A program made the translations under genes and the position numbers. 64,000 nt of DNA from Hippopus hippopus (taxonomy: Eukaryota > Mollusca > Bivalvia > Cardiida > Cardiidae), in NCBI GenBank assembly GCA_946811185.2, contig OX328109.1, positions 42,330,129 through 42,394,128 on the forward strand. The letters are read 5' to 3'. Positions 62,201 through 64,000 of this stretch are shown piece after piece. How positions within the stretch are numbered: the stretch's first letter is position 1; every line of letters starts with the position of its first letter. The notes under the pieces were generated by a model, which saw nothing but the letters and a program-made list of their open reading frames with translations, ran no database searches and had not been told where the DNA came from.

Positions 62201-63520
62201 AATGCATAAGGAAATTAGACGTCAGAACTACTTGTTGGCGTAAGTTTTAAAATCCGTGCCGCAAGTTGGTTGTGCTGGAAACCTGCTGCAGTCGACAAAA
62301 GTGTTGGTGACCCATGAACAGCTGTAGAAAATAGCTCCATGTACACATGTACCTGTTTAAATACCAAAACACATTATCAAACGACCCCTTTACTTAACGA
62401 CACGGAGGAAGAAAACTTGGAAAACGTTATTGAACAAGGAGAAATAATCACCAAATCTACCAAATAAGAGAGCTTCAGCTCGATTTTACTAATTTTAAGT
62501 AATTTCATGTTGGCCGCATACAGAATTATTTGACGTTTGAAGAGTTTGAAATTTGTCGTTTGGGAAATAGTTTATGAAAAAAAAAACCATAAAATCAGAA
62601 GCATATCACCATTATCATCATGATTCTTCTCTACTAATTAAACCGTATTGTACTCGTAATTGTACTCGTGTAAAAGTATTTTAGCGCTATATATGTCAAC
62701 GTGTTTTAATATACTGCAGTATATATATTTAATAAAAGTTTACTTAGAAACATTGAAATTTAACTTTTGAAAGTGTGAGTGAGCACCGTAAGTAAGAACA
62801 TTTGTGTCTGTGAAAACAAAAAGCAAGATTTAACCCTTTACCACACGGCAAAACTTGTCCATACTGAAGAAATTTATAGAAAACAATTTTAATGTTTTTC
62901 AAATCGCAGTGTTTGTCATTGAATAGGTAGAAAACTTTGTGGGAAAAGGAGAAAATGCTGGTTACCAGCATTTTCTCCTTTTCCCACAATGTTTTCAAAA
63001 GCACCCTTTCTGTCAGGGTCTTTAAAAGCCGGGATTGTGTGGTAAAGGGTTAAATTAATTGTTGTTTGTCACATATAGATAAAAGTACTTTGCTTGAAAC
63101 CACTTTCGGTGCATAGGGTCGACATGTCTACTTTTCCCATTCTTTATTGCTTAATGTTCTTTAATTCATTACCCGCAGTCGATTTTCTTCATCGTATTAC
63201 TTAGTACTCTTTGAAAAACATTGCGAAAACAGCAAAATTTGCCAGTAATTTTTTTTACAAGTAGGCCTGATGATATGCTAAAATTTAATTCGTTTCCATT
63301 ATTCTATTTTTATAGGTGTGTGTCCTTTTCCCCCACCCCCCTCCCCCACCCCCACCCCCCTCTGTCTCCCTCCCCACACACAAACAAAACTTATGCTTTC
63401 AACAAATAACTTGTTCGTTTTGTAAATAGATGGATTTAATCGAACAAAAATTAAACGGGAATTCACAATACCTGCTATTATACAAAACGTCAATACTGCT
63501 AATGCTACGAGGCTGTTCAT
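59142..63520 (-). CDS. Secreted double-Kazal serine protease inhibitor, second gene
   Basis: Exons 63472-63520, 62232-62352, 59583-59789 and 59142-59217 join to 453 nt, 150 aa, all GT-AG and in phase (1, 2, 2). Residues 1 to about 22 (MNSLVALAVLTFCIIAG...) form a signal peptide. Domain 1 has Cys 28, 38, 47, 58, 65, 78; domain 2 has Cys 100, 108, 116, 127, 134, 147. Cys3-Cys4 spacing is 10 and Cys4-Cys5 spacing 6 in both. The linker (79-99) is short and Ala-rich, unlike the Thr/Pro linker of the gene at 4.3 kb. The residue two after Cys2 is Arg40 in domain 1, which would suit trypsin-like enzymes (spacing to Cys3 is one longer than usual), and Thr110 in domain 2. Role inferred: extracellular protease control, for example defence or digestion. 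The gene has the same within-domain intron positions as the first one. Confidence 0.88.
59346..59530. mobile_element. Family E fold-back MITE in Kazal gene 2 intron 3
   Basis: Centre GGCTAAACATTTGGTTTAGCC. It occupies half of the 365-bp intron, ending about 50 bp from the exon 3 donor. Confidence 0.7.
59583..59789 (-). CDS. Kazal gene 2, exon 3 (end of domain 1, linker, start of domain 2)
   Basis: Acceptor TTTCCAG, donor GTAAAT. Read-through would stop at TAG two bases into the donor, so splicing there is needed. Symmetrical phase 2-2 module. GC-rich compared with the flanks. Confidence 0.87.
60056..60560 (+). mobile_element. Family B MITE split by another family B MITE
   Basis: The outer copy runs 60056-60232 and resumes at 60481 with TTATGGATCCATAATTATGA, ending near 60560. 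The inner copy (60233-60480) is complete, GAGCCATGCTCTGG to CACTACTCATT. Confidence 0.7.
60648..61030 (+). mobile_element. Family C MITE, extended to three palindromes
   Basis: The right half (single-copy middle plus palindrome) is present twice (about 60745-60870 and 60871-60985), giving 383 bp rather than 260. Confidence 0.75.
61070..61520 (-). mobile_element. Family A MITE interrupted by element H
   Basis: TTAA at 61070. The A sequence breaks at ACAAATTAA (61137) and resumes at TTAAATGTAGCTC (61362). The right end has a doubled TCTTCTTTAGGG.GTCGTTA. Confidence 0.7.
61138..61361. mobile_element. Element H, 224 bp, TTAA target, made of two half-units
   Basis: GGTCTACGACCCCTAACTC at left and the inverse of its near match at right; TTAA on both sides (61134-61137, 61362-61365). 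Inside, a unit of about 114 bp (CATCGGTAAATATCG ... CGGCAGCTTCCGTCTTT) is present twice in direct orientation with four or five differences. No ORF. Confidence 0.8.
61520..61682 (-). mobile_element. Family B MITE, left part missing
   Basis: GCATTAAACTGCCTCTTCACAG right end; only half of the core. Confidence 0.5.
61737..61997 (+). mobile_element. Family C MITE, complete
   Basis: GGCCTGCAACACGCGAAAAG to CGCGTGTTGCAAGCC; the left palindrome has decayed (AGCCTGCACAGCCTGCGCAG). Confidence 0.75.
62000..62230. other. Kazal gene 2 intron 2, SINE trace
   Basis: GAAGCATAGATGGGTGCAAT and CTGAAATAATGTTGTAAATG resemble the SINE 3' body. No other assignment. Confidence 0.35.
62232..62352 (-). CDS. Kazal gene 2, exon 2 (signal peptide end, first half of domain 1)
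   Basis: Acceptor TTTAAACAG, donor GTAGTT. Completes Gly17; TCVHGAIFYSC to TYAN (18-56) and two bases of Lys57. Confidence 0.87.
62365..62580 (+). mobile_element. Family A MITE, degenerate
   Basis: ACGACACGGAGGAAGAAAAC and TTTGTCGTTTGGGAAATAG ends; hairpin lost. It starts 13 bp from the exon 2 acceptor boundary of Kazal gene 2. Confidence 0.45.
62830..63053 (-). mobile_element. Family A MITE, well preserved
   Basis: TTAA at 62830 and 63050; both ends agree over CCCTTTACCACAC and the hairpin is perfect. Good reference copy. Confidence 0.85.
63320..63385 (+). repeat. C-rich pyrimidine tract
   Basis: Runs of CCCCC with A and T between, in Kazal gene 2 intron 1; the minus strand is G-rich. Confidence 0.8.
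63472..63520 (-). CDS. Kazal gene 2, exon 1 (signal peptide)
   Basis: ATG at 63518-63520, MNSLVALAVLTFCIIA and the first base of Gly17, donor GTATTG. Hydrophobic core and phase 1 end match exon 2 exactly. Confidence 0.82.
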
Positions 63521-63714
63521 TTCTTCCGTCCAATTTCAGTGGCCTTTACAATATCTTGTTCCAAAAAAGTTCAACTAAGGGTCAATTTACTTTGAGAAGT
63601 TTCCTTATCAGTAAAGTGGGACAATGTTTATCTCTTTTGTAAGTTTCGGTGCTTTTGTGATGGTTTGTTTTTATTAAAAGTACACGATAACCTATTACAT
63701 GTAAATGGTATACG

Positions 63715-63939
63715 CAACTTTACAAAACGACAAAATTTTAGACTTGTTCAAATTGAAAGCATTTGCAGAAGACTAAATGAATGTGACTCAAAAATTGAAA
63801 TTTCGTTAAGGAAGAGCTGAAAACATTGTAGAAAAAGGAGAAAATGCTGGTTAACAGTATTTTCTCCTTTTCTCACTATGTTTTCAAAAGCCATCTTTTC
63901 AGGATCGTTAAAAGTCGGGATTGTGAGGTAAAGGGTTAA
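63715..63939 (-). mobile_element. Family A MITE
   Basis: Ends at TTAA 63936; hairpin AAATGCTGGTTAACAGTATT has two unpaired sites. Confidence 0.65.
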
Positions 63940-64000
63940 TCTGGTTTTTATGCTTGTTTTCGACCGAATAAAAAGTTACCCGATCCAATGATAAACATGT

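Overview
This window looks like nuclear DNA from an animal, most likely a bivalve mollusc. It is AT-rich and intron-rich, and it is crowded with short non-autonomous repeats of kinds I associate with bivalve genomes: elements with a GGCCATGATGGCC head, GGAC-repeat tails, tRNA-derived SINEs and fold-back MITEs. The bivalve call is inference from repeat style. The eukaryotic call is direct, because four spliced genes can be rebuilt with GT-AG introns and closed frames.

Layout. (1) 4303-15566, plus strand: a secreted double-Kazal serine protease inhibitor, 3 exons, 165 aa. (2) 17115-34481, minus strand: replication factor C subunit 2 (RFC2), 9 exons, 347 aa, rebuilt completely. (3) 34841-37290, plus strand: the core spliceosomal Sm protein SmD3 (SNRPD3), 2 exons, 125 aa. 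RFC2 and SNRPD3 are head to head, with 359 bp between their start codons; that gap carries E2F-like, CCAAT and ETS-like sequences. (4) 59142-63520, minus strand: a second double-Kazal inhibitor, 4 exons, 150 aa. All within-domain introns of the two Kazal genes sit at the same place, just before Kazal Cys4, and in the same phase (2). I recognise no gene in the 22 kb from 37.3 to 59.1 kb, apart from one weak coding-like stretch near 46.5 kb.

Repeats fill most of the rest. Family A (about 48 copies) is a 200-230 bp element with TTAA-CCCTTTACC ends and a long, nearly perfect central hairpin; several copies are chained through one shared TTAA. Families B and C have different ends but share one GC-rich palindromic core. 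D and E are near-complete fold-backs. There are also SINEs with recognisable tRNA A and B boxes, a duplicated element of about 1.5 kb (12.2-13.8 and 24.0-25.6 kb), a 34-bp minisatellite, a tandem array with a period near 157 bp, and single fold-back or TIR elements. Nested insertions at 4.7, 15.0, 40.1, 60.2 and 61.1 kb give a partial order of activity.

The genes do not form a pathway: RFC2 (clamp loading in DNA replication) and SmD3 (splicing) are housekeeping neighbours, and the two Kazal genes are probably members of a secreted inhibitor family. Repeat boundaries are read by eye and are good to about 10-20 bp unless a TTAA is quoted.
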